Shown piece after piece: positions 17,739 to 25,874 of a stretch of DNA of 45,294 bases. The DNA comes from JBATTK01 sp049670505 (GTDB lineage Bacteria; Bacteroidota; Bacteroidia; Flavobacteriales; Flavobacteriaceae), in assembly GCA_049670505.1 (NCBI GenBank), contig JBATTK010000014.1, positions 1-45,294 of the forward strand, read 5' to 3'. A program made the translations under genes and the position numbers. The first letter of the stretch is position 1. Every line of letters begins with the position of its first letter. Under the pieces are notes generated by a model. That model did no database searches. It saw only the letters and a program-made list of their open reading frames with translations, and had not been told where the DNA came from.

Positions 17739-18478
17739 TCACTTTCCGGATTATCAGATTTATTTTGAATAAGGCGGATGTTATGTAATATGGAACGCAT
17801 AAAGTCGTCTGAGAGCGTGTTTTGGACATTGTTTTTATACAAGCGCCTAATGGCTCTCTTCAGCTGTGGAAAGACGGTCAGTACGTCTTTTTTCTTTCGT
17901 ATCACAGAATAAGTGCCTTTATGTACTATTGCATATTCACTATCATCCTTAAACTCGTAATACACGCTCTTCCTGTCCAATCGCTTAATTTCTTTTTTCT
18001 TATGTTTTTTGAAAAGTGTAAAATTGGAGTTGTCCATAAGGATTTCATGAAAACCGGAAGTAGCGTAGCTATTGGTTTTTATGCTCTTGACCTTAACAAA
18101 TTTTCGATTGTCGATACGAAAACTGTCAATTTTACTTTTGATCATTTTTAAAGCGGGTATTCCCGGGTTATTTTTATGGTTGACCAAAACTTCATCCCCG
18201 TACAGATCGTATTTCATTTGTATACCAATGTAGGGCTGTCCATCATACCATATGGATCCTATGTTAAAATTGGGAGAGTTAAAAAACCTATGGTTTTCAT
18301 TGATAACCTTATATTCTTCTACATATGCAACAGCGGCAAAAAGTCCGGAATTTTCCTCGCCAATAACAGTATCGAACCAATAATACAGACTATCCAATGA
18401 CTTCCCTTGACCGTATGTGCGAGACATGGACGTACCAAGGGCAAGTAGGATAGCAAAAACAATGGCGGTCCTATACAT
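17735..18478 (-). CDS. Exported protein of unknown function heading the TonB/DUF4249 operon
   Basis: 247 residues with a signal peptide (1-24, '...SRTYGQ'). The mature region is very basic in its second half ('FKKHKKKEIKRLDRKSVYYE'), predicted beta-rich, with no membrane segment. I do not recognise a named domain. It is the first gene of the operon and its stop codon overlaps the receptor ATG, so its product is made together with the receptor. A periplasmic partner for the receptor or its cargo is the simplest idea, unproven. Nothing in the sequence indicates an enzyme. Confidence 0.75.
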   Translation of the reverse strand: MYRTAIVFAILLALGTSMSRTYGQGKSLDSLYYWFDTVIGEENSGLFAAVAYVEEYKVINENHRFFNSPNFNIGSIWYDGQPYIGIQMKYDLYGDEVLVNHKNNPGIPALKMIKSKIDSFRIDNRKFVKVKSIKTNSYATSGFHEILMDNSNFTLFKKHKKKEIKRLDRKSVYYEFKDDSEYAIVHKGTYSVIRKKKDVLTVFPQLKRAIRRLYKNNVQNTLSDDFMRSILHNIRLIQNKSDNPESE

Positions 18479-18717
18479 TTTGTAAAAGGGTTATACCCAT
18501 TCTAAGGATTTAATAGTTGTACTAGCTACTTTATGAAGATAGCTGTACGGCTAAGCGTTCGGCCAGTTCTAAATTAAAGTTAGGTAATGATTTGCTTACA
18601 GGAAAGTATCCTATTCATATTTTGGAATATTCTTTTTAATTTAGATACGAACGTATAAAACTGAAATTTTTATACTGCTTTTTAGAGAATAAAAGAATGA
18701 AGTGAAAAGGGCATTTA

Positions 18718-18731
18718 TTTTCAATGTTCCC
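18718..18731 (+). repeat. Copy 1 of 14-base direct repeat TTTTCAATGTTCCC
   Basis: The same 14 bases occur again at 19514-19527, on the other side of the DUF1801 gene. Both copies are preceded by A-rich sequence. The pair brackets the gene and could be a scar of insertion or simple chance. Confidence 0.4.
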
Positions 18732-18966
18732 TCTGACCGTATATTATGATACAACTTCCAACCTTATAGTATGGACATCTTAAAATCAAAAAACCTCGAG
18801 ATGAATATTAAATTTGAAATAAAAGTGCTACCATTTCATCGGTTTTGTTCCAATTTGGGTGTATAAAGATGTATTTTACAGCTATATAAATGAGTTGTGT
18901 GCTATATGAAAAATCTTATCTTAAATATTTGTCTTTTATTTTCAGTGGCAGCCTTATCCCCCGCTC

Positions 18967-18987
18967 CTTGAAGTTTGCAACTTCGAG
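18967..18987. repeat. Perfect short hairpin before DUF1801
   Basis: Nine bases (18967-18975) pair with 18979-18987 around a 3-base loop, with one G-T pair. It lies 38 bases ahead of the DUF1801 ATG. Compact palindromes of this kind are typical of small intergenic repeat elements. Confidence 0.4.
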
Positions 18988-19024
18988 GCAAAAATGATAA
19001 AGAGATCATCTAAAAAAGACAAAA

Positions 19025-19378
19025 ATGAGAAAATCTAAAAATGAAGAGGTTCAAAACTTTTTAGACGGAATCATGATGATAGATGGGGAGAAATATAACT
19101 CCTTAGTTGAAATACGTGAAATTATCTTTAATACTTTCCAGAAAACTGATGAAAAGATAATGTATGGCGGTATTGTATTCTTTTTTAATGCTGAAATGTT
19201 TAGTGGATTGTTTGTAAACAAGAACCACGTAACGCTCGAATTTTCTAAAGGATTCCTTATGGAAGATCTTAACGGTCATCTTGAAGGTAAAGGGAAATAC
19301 CGAAGACACTTAAAAATAATGAAAAGAGAAGATGTTTTACGTAAGGAAGTGGTCTCTTTTGTAAAACAAGCCGTATAA
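19025..19378 (+). CDS. DUF1801 domain protein (YdhG-like)
   Basis: 117 residues, cytoplasmic, matching DUF1801 in pattern: 'SLVEIREIIFNTFQKTDEKI', 'MYGGIVFFFNAEMFSGLFVN', 'VTLEFSKGF', 'GKYRRHLKI', and a C-terminal 'EVVSFVKQAV'. The family has the YdhG/SAICAR-like small alpha/beta fold and its function is unknown. The gene stands alone, flanked by the two copies of a 14-base repeat. Confidence 0.8.
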   Translation: MRKSKNEEVQNFLDGIMMIDGEKYNSLVEIREIIFNTFQKTDEKIMYGGIVFFFNAEMFSGLFVNKNHVTLEFSKGFLMEDLNGHLEGKGKYRRHLKIMKREDVLRKEVVSFVKQAV

Positions 19379-19443
19379 TTAAGTGAATAAATAACCACTA
19401 AGATATATTACTTACATCCATTTGAATACAAAAAAATAAAAAT

Positions 19444-19466
19444 CCTGTAGATTAATTTTTTACAGG
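19444..19466 (+). terminator. Weak terminator-like hairpin after DUF1801
   Basis: CCTGTA (19444-19449) pairs with TACAGG (19461-19466), about 65 bases past the stop. The T-rich stretch is in the loop and only a short T-run follows, so efficiency is doubtful. Confidence 0.35.
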
Positions 19467-19513
19467 GTTTGTCGTGCTATTTTAAAAGTACTAAGCGGAA
19501 AAAGAGAGATTAT

Positions 19514-19527
19514 TTTTCAATGTTCCC
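19514..19527 (+). repeat. Copy 2 of 14-base direct repeat TTTTCAATGTTCCC
   Basis: Second copy of the repeat seen at 18718-18731. It runs directly into a perfect palindrome. Confidence 0.4.
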
Positions 19528-19541
19528 CCCACTAGTGGGGG
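19526..19541. repeat. Perfect 16-base palindrome CCCCCACTAGTGGGGG
   Basis: A spacer-free palindrome, unusually GC-rich for this AT-rich setting, between two convergent genes. No T-run follows. It could be a protein-binding site or a cruciform-forming element rather than a terminator. Confidence 0.5.
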
Positions 19542-19663
19542 TGTTATGCTCCTCAATTGGTGAATAATAAGTCCCGTAAAACCTTCATTTTTCACAACAA
19601 TTAGTAGGAACGCTTAGCATAAATACCGTTAAGCAAGTTTTTTTTGCCAATTGTAATCAGGAC

Positions 19664-20038
19664 TTATTTTGTTCTGATTTCTATGTTTTTTGAGTTAGCA
19701 TAACTATATATCAATAATGATAGTATCGAGACGCCCAAAATCAGGTATGTGATGCTAAATTCGATCATTTCAGTTACAACAGCATACATTCTGACACTAC
19801 TTAATAAGGTAACAACTATAATGGTCGGAATGAGGATCCATCTTCGTTCAACAGGTTTTCTATCAGCTATTAGCAGCAAAATACCCCAAGATATTGCTAC
19901 TGCCGACATAAGTCCCATTGGGTAAACAAATTGGGTCAGGCCAACCCTTTCTGGAATCAATACCGATATGGCAATGGCAAAATCTGCCATTGCGGCCACC
20001 CAATAACTAATCCGCAGCCATCTGATTTTTGATTTCAT
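19664..20038 (-). CDS. Small four-helix membrane protein, unknown function
   Basis: 124 residues with four hydrophobic segments (about 8-28, 38-58, 68-88, 94-115), beginning 'KIRWLRISYWVAAMADFAIA'. This resembles small, uncharacterised integral membrane proteins of Bacteroidota. It starts 7 bases after the stop of the DUF4332 gene, so the two are probably one transcript. No catalytic or binding motif is visible. Confidence 0.7.
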   Translation of the reverse strand: MKSKIRWLRISYWVAAMADFAIAISVLIPERVGLTQFVYPMGLMSAVAISWGILLLIADRKPVERRWILIPTIIVVTLLSSVRMYAVVTEMIEFSITYLILGVSILSLLIYSYANSKNIEIRTK

Positions 20039-20045
20039 TATCCTT

Positions 20046-20720
20046 TTAATATTCTATTTCGATATCCAGGCCCTTGGCGGCTTCAATACACATTTTCATG
20101 TCATTGGCACCAATGTGGGCATTGTATATTTGCCTTTCTTTATTGAGTTTTTTTATCTTCTCATATAATTCAAGGTAATCGGCCTTAGCAACTTTTTCAG
20201 CTGTATCATAACCGGATTCCAATAATACATAGGCAAACGTATGGTTCACCCATCGTATTCTGGAAAGATCGGTCAATTTGGTAAGTACCATTATTTCATT
20301 ATCGCCAATGCCTATTTTTTCTGAAAGTTCTTTCCTTGCCTTATCGGTCAGCACTTTTTCATATAGGCTCAATGTATTTTTGATACCTGATTTTTCAAGT
20401 TCATATATAGTATTTTCAGAAATACAGGGAAAATCCTTTATTCTATTAGGTTTTGGCCGATATCCTTTTACCACCCTTTTGAGAACTGTCAAATAATTCT
20501 CCGGAAGTCCGCTTTTTTTTGAAAATTCCTGAATTCTGTCTTTATCCTTAAGGGCTATCAATAATTCATCAAGGTTCTCAATATTGTATTTCTTAATAGT
20601 ATCGAGATTTTCATCAATATTATTTTCCAGAACCTTCCAGCTCGGGATCATATGTGTAGTCCTTAAGATTTCTTTATATTTATCGATACCAATACTTTTC
20701 AAATCAATGTAATATCCCAT
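20046..20720 (-). CDS. DUF4332 helix-hairpin-helix protein
   Basis: 224 residues, cytoplasmic. The pattern 'IPSWKVLENNIDENLDTIKK', 'GLPENYLTVLKRVVKGYRPK', 'FPCISENTIYELEKSGI', and 'GYDTAEKVAKADYLELYEKI' is that of DUF4332, a tandem helix-hairpin-helix family related to the DNA-binding HhH of RuvA-like proteins. A nucleic-acid role is plausible but unproven. It is first in a two-gene unit with the small membrane protein. Its start faces the sensor gene across 390 bases that hold a tandem repeat. Confidence 0.8.
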   Translation of the reverse strand: MGYYIDLKSIGIDKYKEILRTTHMIPSWKVLENNIDENLDTIKKYNIENLDELLIALKDKDRIQEFSKKSGLPENYLTVLKRVVKGYRPKPNRIKDFPCISENTIYELEKSGIKNTLSLYEKVLTDKARKELSEKIGIGDNEIMVLTKLTDLSRIRWVNHTFAYVLLESGYDTAEKVAKADYLELYEKIKKLNKERQIYNAHIGANDMKMCIEAAKGLDIEIEY

Positions 20721-20800
20721 TTCATTTTACCATTATGTATTAATTGTTCCCCTCATTTTGGACGATACACTGCAATGGGGCAAAAGACATAGGTCCATGC

Positions 20801-20829
20801 GGCAATGTATCAACCGGCAATGTATCAAC
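20801..20829. repeat. Tandem 14-base repeat GGCAATGTATCAAC x2
   Basis: Two exact copies (20801-20814 and 20816-20829), one base apart, lie between the divergent DUF4332 and sensor genes. A partial, weaker copy ('TGCAATGGGGCAA') precedes them. Placement suits an operator. Confidence 0.55.
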
Positions 20830-20917
20830 ATTTGTAAAATTTGTATATGACATTAATCAGTACTATAAAACGGCGGATGAAACGAATGGAATCAAAAAAT
20901 AGGGGAAAGAAGCTCAA

Positions 20918-20947
20918 AGTCCCAAAAACCGTTCATTTTATGGGACT
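20918..20947. promoter_or_regulatory. Inverted repeat AGTCCCA / TGGGACT upstream of sensor gene
   Basis: Seven-base arms at 20918-20924 and 20941-20947, 16 bases apart, about 165 bases ahead of the sensor gene. Possible operator or terminator fragment; no T-run follows. Confidence 0.35.
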
Positions 20948-21110
20948 AAGGAAAACCGGGTCTTGACTTTCTTTCTAAAAAGCAACTTTTAATAAGTCAA
21001 TAAATTAAAAAGAGTTTAATAATTAAGATCTTTATTGATTCTGGTACGTATTAATTTGTTATATATTTATTGCCTCTATCCTATCATATAGCGATCACAA
21101 TCTAATACCA

Positions 21111-24100
21111 ATGGTCAAAAAGAGCAGCTACATAGTAACTTTTCTCCTTGGTGCATTTTTGAGTCTAACCGCACAGACAAAATTTGACGAACTAAATTTT
21201 ATTGGGATAGATGCGATAATATCAAAAGATGCTATTTCATGTATTGTACAAGAGGAGCACGGTATCATTTGGATAGGCACTTATGGTTCTGGAATTTATA
21301 GGTTTGATGGTATAAACTATGTTCCATATGAACATGATTTTAGTGATAGCTCATCCATAAATGGCAATATAATTCATCAGATTTATATAGATAGTGATAA
21401 AAGACTTTGGGTAGGGACGGATTCCGGTCTAAACCTGTATGATAAGAATTTAGATCGTTTTCAAGAAATAGACATTAAGTGCGATACATTTATTCCAGAT
21501 CATTTCAGTGCAACAAATATCATTCAGGATAATTTTGGAAATCTTTTAGTGAGCACTTATGGTATTGGCGTATTAAAAATTGATTTGAAGAATTTCACCG
21601 CCACTAAAGTTTCTTCTACATCGGAAAACATAAATAACATTTTAATAAACTCGTTCGTAACAAATAAAAGTGGAAAGGTTTTAGCAGGCACAAATTCTGG
21701 TCTTTTTGAATTTGAAGAGGGGTCAAATAGCTTTAAAAGGAATTCTATATCCTTAAAGGATATACCAGATCATACTATTGCTATTGAATCATTACTACTA
21801 GACGATACAGATAATCTGTGGATAGGGACCCATAAGAATGGAATATTAAAAGTCTCCACTATAGATGGTATAAAACAAACTAAAATATTTCCTTGGACCG
21901 ACAAAAAGGTATTTTCAATGATGACCGTTGACAATTATGTATTGGCCGGTACAGAAAATGATGGGCTATTGGTTATGGATCGGGAAGACGGGAGTCTTAT
22001 TCAAAACTACCAACACAATGAGTCAAATCCCAAAAGCATAGCATCCAGTTCTATTTGGTCTTTATACCAGGACCATCAAGAAAGAATATGGGTAGGCTAT
22101 TACAATAAGGGAGTCGCCGTTTTTGATATAAACTATGCCAAATTTAAATCGCTGGAAACAGAAGCGAACAATGAAAACTCCCTTCAAGGATATTCCATTT
22201 CTGGTATAGAAAAAGATAATAAAGGACGCTTATGGATCAGCGTAAAAGATGGATTGGACATCTACGATCCAAAAACAGGTCTGTTCCATCATATTAAGAG
22301 TAATGAAAATACGGATTATAGCGGTTTGAATGGAAAACTGAATTTGCAGGGCATATTTATAGATAGCAATGAAAATCTATGGCTGGCCACTTGGGAAAAC
22401 GGTTTATACCTTTTAAAAAAGGACTCCAAAGCGTTTATCAATTTTAGCACACAGACCACGAATGGAATTTTAGCCACAAATTCAATACGTTGCTTTTCGG
22501 AAGATGCAGCTGGTAGAATTTGGATCGCATCGTTTTTACAAGGAATTTATTTTTATGATCCGGTAACCGAAAAAGTGGTTAGATGTGATGCTAATCCTTT
22601 TGTTACCTCTGGTTTGATCACATCCGATGTACTATCTATTATGACGGATACCGAAAATAATATATGGGCCGGTACCAGTAGTGGTTTATTCAAAATAAAC
22701 TATATAGATAAAGAAAATGGCTTTACGGTTACCGAAATGCGTAACAAGATGCCCAACGAGGCTAATGATCATCCTAGTATTCATAGAATATCCTCTTTGT
22801 TCCAATCCAAGGACGGCACTATTTGGGCCGGCACCAAGTCCGCCGGTCTGCAAATGTATAATAGGGAAGATGATACATTTTACTTGTGTAAAGATCGTTT
22901 TGGCCTCCAAGAAACCTCTATTAATGCGATGATAGAGGATGACTACGGGTCTATATGGATCGGGGGAAAATCAGGTATTACAAGAATAGATAGAAAGAAC
23001 AAAAGTAGTATTAGATTTACCGAAGCCGATGGTCTCCTGACGGATTATTTTAATGAGGGGGCAATAGAAAAAGATATGAACGGCTTGCTCTATTTTGGCA
23101 GTTTTTCAGGAATAAATTTTATAGATCCAAAAAACATTGTGCTCAATGAAAATACACCTGAACTCTACTTTACCAATTTTAAACTGTTCAACAAAACGGT
23201 AATCGCCAATGACGAAAATCAAATTTTAAAAAGGGTGATTTCAAAAACAAGTTCCATTGAGTTGGATTACGACCAGTCCGTTTTTTCCATTGAGTATATG
23301 GGAACGGCCTATACGCGTCCCGAAAGAAATCAATACGCTTATATTCTTGAAGGTTTTGACACGGATTGGAACTATGTGGGCAATACTAGAAGTGCAACCT
23401 ATACTAACTTGACCTCCGGGGAGTATGTCTTTAAATTAAAAGCAGCTAATAATGATGGGGTGTGGAATACAAAAACCCTGGATTTAAAGATAAACGTTCT
23501 TCCTCCCTGGTGGAAATCCAATACCGCTTACCTATTATATATTATAGCTGCCCTCTCCATAATATTTGTGGCTACCTGGATCATTAGAAATAGGATCAGG
23601 GAAAAACAAACGGTTATGATAGAGCGGGAAAGAAGGATACAGGAGGAAAGACTCAATAAAACAAAATTGCAGTTCTTTACGAATATTTCCCATGAATTTA
23701 GGACACCGCTTACCTTAATAATGAACCCTATTAGCGATATTATCAATAGGACCGGGTTGGAACTACCTGAACTAGTTAGGCAAAAACATCATATCATCTA
23801 TAAAAACTCTCAAAGGTTATCCCGGCTTATCAATGAGCTTATGGATTTTAGAAAATTGGAATCCAACAAGATTTTTATAAAAGCACAACAGTTTGATGCT
23901 GTTGCCCATATACGCGAGGTACTGGAATTTTTCCAGGAAGAAACCAAATACCGTAACATTTCCCTTAGCTTTAAAACCAGCAAAAAAGAACTGATGGTCT
24001 GGGCGGATCTCAATATGTTGGAAAAAATCATATTCAACATTCTATCCAATGCCTTTAAGGTAACTCCGGAACAAGGCGAGATTAAAGTACGATTGAAAGA

Positions 24101-25259
24101 AAAGGAGGTTTTGATGGAGAATCCCGTATCAAAGAAAAAGGAACTAATGAATACGTTCCAGATATCCATTAAAGATAATGGGCCGGGGATAGACCAAAAA
24201 GAATACAAAAGAATATTCAAGCGTTTTTATCAAGTAAGTAGATTAAACAAAGATTATTACGGTAGCTCTGGCATTGGACTAGAAATGGTAAAAGGTTTTG
24301 TAGAACTTCACCATGGTCTGATCGACGTGGAGAGCGAGCTTCAAAAAGGAACTAAATTTACGATTACCTTACCCATGGGGAAAGAACACTTTTTGGAAAA
24401 TGAAATTTTTGACGAAGAAAAGGAAAGGCGTTCTATTTCCAAAGAGCAAAAAATACAAACCCGTTTACATAAGGATACGATCAACGATCTTGATGCGTCC
24501 CTTGAAAAAACGCATACCGTACTTATTGTAGAGGACAATCCAGAACTATTAAGTTACATAAGGGACGAGTTATTGCCATATTATAACGTAATTACCGCTA
24601 CAAATGGCAAAGAAGGCTTCGACATTGCAAAAGAAAAATCTCCCCATCTTATTATCACGGATGTGGTAATGCCGATTATGGATGGATTGGAAATGTGCGT
24701 TCAAATCAAAAAAGATATTACTACTTCACATATTCCGCTATTAATGCTTACCGCAAGAGCCATGGTAGAAGACCGCATAAAGGGTATTGATTCCGGAGCC
24801 GATGCCTATATGAACAAGCCGTTCAATATGGATGTCTTAAAGGCAACATTGGCCGGTTTGCTAACAAGTAGGCAAATTCTTTTTGATAAGTATTCCAAAA
24901 AGGGAGAAATTCATCCCTCTAAAAATAGTACTACTATTGATAATGAATTCATAAAAAAGACGCTGCACTACATCCATGAAAAAATTGAAGAACCTGATCT
25001 AAGTGTCGAAATGCTTGCCTCCCAGTTATTTCTTAGTAGAAGTCAGTTATATAGAAAAATTAAGGCGCTAACTGGTTTGTCCGTAAATGAATTTATACGT
25101 AAAATTCGTTTAGAAGAGGCAAAAAAACTAATCGTATCAAGAGAGAATTATAATGTGAATGAAATTGCCTTTAAAGTAGGTTTTTCCTCTTCTTCTTATT
25201 TCTCCAAATGCTTTAAAAAAGAATTTGGTCATTCGCCCAAAAAGACTTTGGATTCCTAG
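21111..25259 (+). CDS. Hybrid two-component system sensor/regulator (HTCS)
   Basis: 1382 residues. A signal sequence (1-22) leads to a periplasmic sensor of two-bladed-propeller type made of Reg_prop repeats ('IWIGTYGSGIYRF', 'LWVGTDSGLNLYD', 'IWAGTKSAGLQMY') to about residue 690. Then come a Y_Y_Y domain (~705-795), one membrane helix (~805-827), a HisKA domain with phospho-accepting His861 ('NISHEFRTPLTLI'), an HATPase (~960-1080, 'SGIGLEMVKGFVELHHG'), a receiver domain with phospho-acceptor Asp1184 ('HLIITDVVMPIMDG'), and a C-terminal AraC HTH (~1280-1382). Such one-protein systems sense oligosaccharides in the periplasm and activate the adjacent PUL. The next gene is susC, its likely target. 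Confidence 0.95.
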   Translation: MVKKSSYIVTFLLGAFLSLTAQTKFDELNFIGIDAIISKDAISCIVQEEHGIIWIGTYGSGIYRFDGINYVPYEHDFSDSSSINGNIIHQIYIDSDKRLWVGTDSGLNLYDKNLDRFQEIDIKCDTFIPDHFSATNIIQDNFGNLLVSTYGIGVLKIDLKNFTATKVSSTSENINNILINSFVTNKSGKVLAGTNSGLFEFEEGSNSFKRNSISLKDIPDHTIAIESLLLDDTDNLWIGTHKNGILKVSTIDGIKQTKIFPWTDKKVFSMMTVDNYVLAGTENDGLLVMDREDGSLIQNYQHNESNPKSIASSSIWSLYQDHQERIWVGYYNKGVAVFDINYAKFKSLETEANNENSLQGYSISGIEKDNKGRLWISVKDGLDIYDPKTGLFHHIKSNENTDYSGLNGKLNLQGIFIDSNENLWLATWENGLYLLKKDSKAFINFSTQTTNGILATNSIRCFSEDAAGRIWIASFLQGIYFYDPVTEKVVRCDANPFVTSGLITSDVLSIMTDTENNIWAGTSSGLFKINYIDKENGFTVTEMRNKMPNEANDHPSIHRISSLFQSKDGTIWAGTKSAGLQMYNREDDTFYLCKDRFGLQETSINAMIEDDYGSIWIGGKSGITRIDRKNKSSIRFTEADGLLTDYFNEGAIEKDMNGLLYFGSFSGINFIDPKNIVLNENTPELYFTNFKLFNKTVIANDENQILKRVISKTSSIELDYDQSVFSIEYMGTAYTRPERNQYAYILEGFDTDWNYVGNTRSATYTNLTSGEYVFKLKAANNDGVWNTKTLDLKINVLPPWWKSNTAYLLYIIAALSIIFVATWIIRNRIREKQTVMIERERRIQEERLNKTKLQFFTNISHEFRTPLTLIMNPISDIINRTGLELPELVRQKHHIIYKNSQRLSRLINELMDFRKLESNKIFIKAQQFDAVAHIREVLEFFQEETKYRNISLSFKTSKKELMVWADLNMLEKIIFNILSNAFKVTPEQGEIKVRLKEKEVLMENPVSKKKELMNTFQISIKDNGPGIDQKEYKRIFKRFYQVSRLNKDYYGSSGIGLEMVKGFVELHHGLIDVESELQKGTKFTITLPMGKEHFLENEIFDEEKERRSISKEQKIQTRLHKDTINDLDASLEKTHTVLIVEDNPELLSYIRDELLPYYNVITATNGKEGFDIAKEKSPHLIITDVVMPIMDGLEMCVQIKKDITTSHIPLLMLTARAMVEDRIKGIDSGADAYMNKPFNMDVLKATLAGLLTSRQILFDKYSKKGEIHPSKNSTTIDNEFIKKTLHYIHEKIEEPDLSVEMLASQLFLSRSQLYRKIKALTGLSVNEFIRKIRLEEAKKLIVSRENYNVNEIAFKVGFSSSSYFSKCFKKEFGHSPKKTLDS

Positions 25260-25302
25260 AGCTTACTAAAAACCAAAGTTTAAGTTTTATTAGTGAAACT
25301 CG

Positions 25303-25735
25303 ATTTTGAGAAGTCCGCAAGACACACTCAAAATTGTAAGTTGAACTAATCCCGCCTTTTCGGCGGAATCTAGGTTTAATACCTCGACCCTTGGGTAGAT
25401 TCCTATTATTGGGTTCGGGGCTTGCCCTGAGGTTTAACCTTTTATGATCAAGTTAAGGGTTAAAACCCTTCAATTTTATTGCAACTACTTCAGTTTATAT
25501 AAACATTTTACCCACAAGGGTTATTGAGTTATTGATTACTAAGTTATTTTGGCGTTCCGACCAAACAACGAACCTGCCTGCCCTTTAGGAAGGTAACTTG
25601 GTAACACAATAACCGTTCGCAATTTCATTGCTACTTTAAAACCTATGGATTTTCAATCCATGATGGTTTAGTTAATTATGGTGTCCACCGCTGAGTTTTA
25701 GCGATGGTAAGTTGGCGAACGCAACGAATTTACCA
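25303..25735 (+). other. Run of consecutive hairpins between the sensor gene and susC
   Basis: About 615 bases separate the two genes and hold no ORF. I count these stems: 25303-25310/25327-25334; 25352-25356/25362-25366; 25381-25385/25429-25433; 25455-25461/25464-25470; an extended, bulged arm 25519-25533/25600-25614 (13 of 15 pairs) with an inner stem; 25639-25651/25655-25669; 25685-25692/25700-25707; and 25706-25734 nested (GGTAA/TTACC outside GTTG/CAAC). This may be a structured RNA leader or a composite of repeat elements. No riboswitch class is recognised. Confidence 0.5.
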
Positions 25736-25777
25736 CAATTGCATCATCCGTACTCTTTCTAAAAATAGGTCTCATTC

Positions 25778-25785
25778 TAAATTTG
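25778..25785 (+). promoter_or_regulatory. Candidate -7 promoter element of susC
   Basis: TAAATTTG matches the Bacteroidota -7 consensus TAnnTTTG and lies 89 bases before the susC ATG. It follows the hairpin run, so the structured region would be upstream of this start, not in the leader, if this promoter is used. A -33 element is not obvious. Confidence 0.4.
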
Positions 25786-25874
25786 TGTTTTACGCAAAGG
25801 TTACCTGATTGTCACTTTTGACGATTGATATCCTTTCAACCAAACTTTGCTTAAACTAACTTAAAAAACTATTG

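Larger units (their letters stand above)
18479..19024. other. Divergent intergenic region with hairpin
   Basis: 545 bases between the minus-strand operon and the DUF1801 gene. The operon promoter must lie at its left end, though no perfect TAnnTTTG is seen. Other contents are one copy of a 14-base repeat (18718-18731) and a 9-bp hairpin close to DUF1801. No gene is apparent. Confidence 0.5.

Noticed and set aside
24341..24538. Minus-strand frames inside the hybrid sensor gene
   Set aside because: Shadows of the continuous 1382-residue frame with all expected domains.
25872..25874. TTG as the start of SusC
   Set aside because: The ATG three bases later gives the same signal peptide and is the normal choice.
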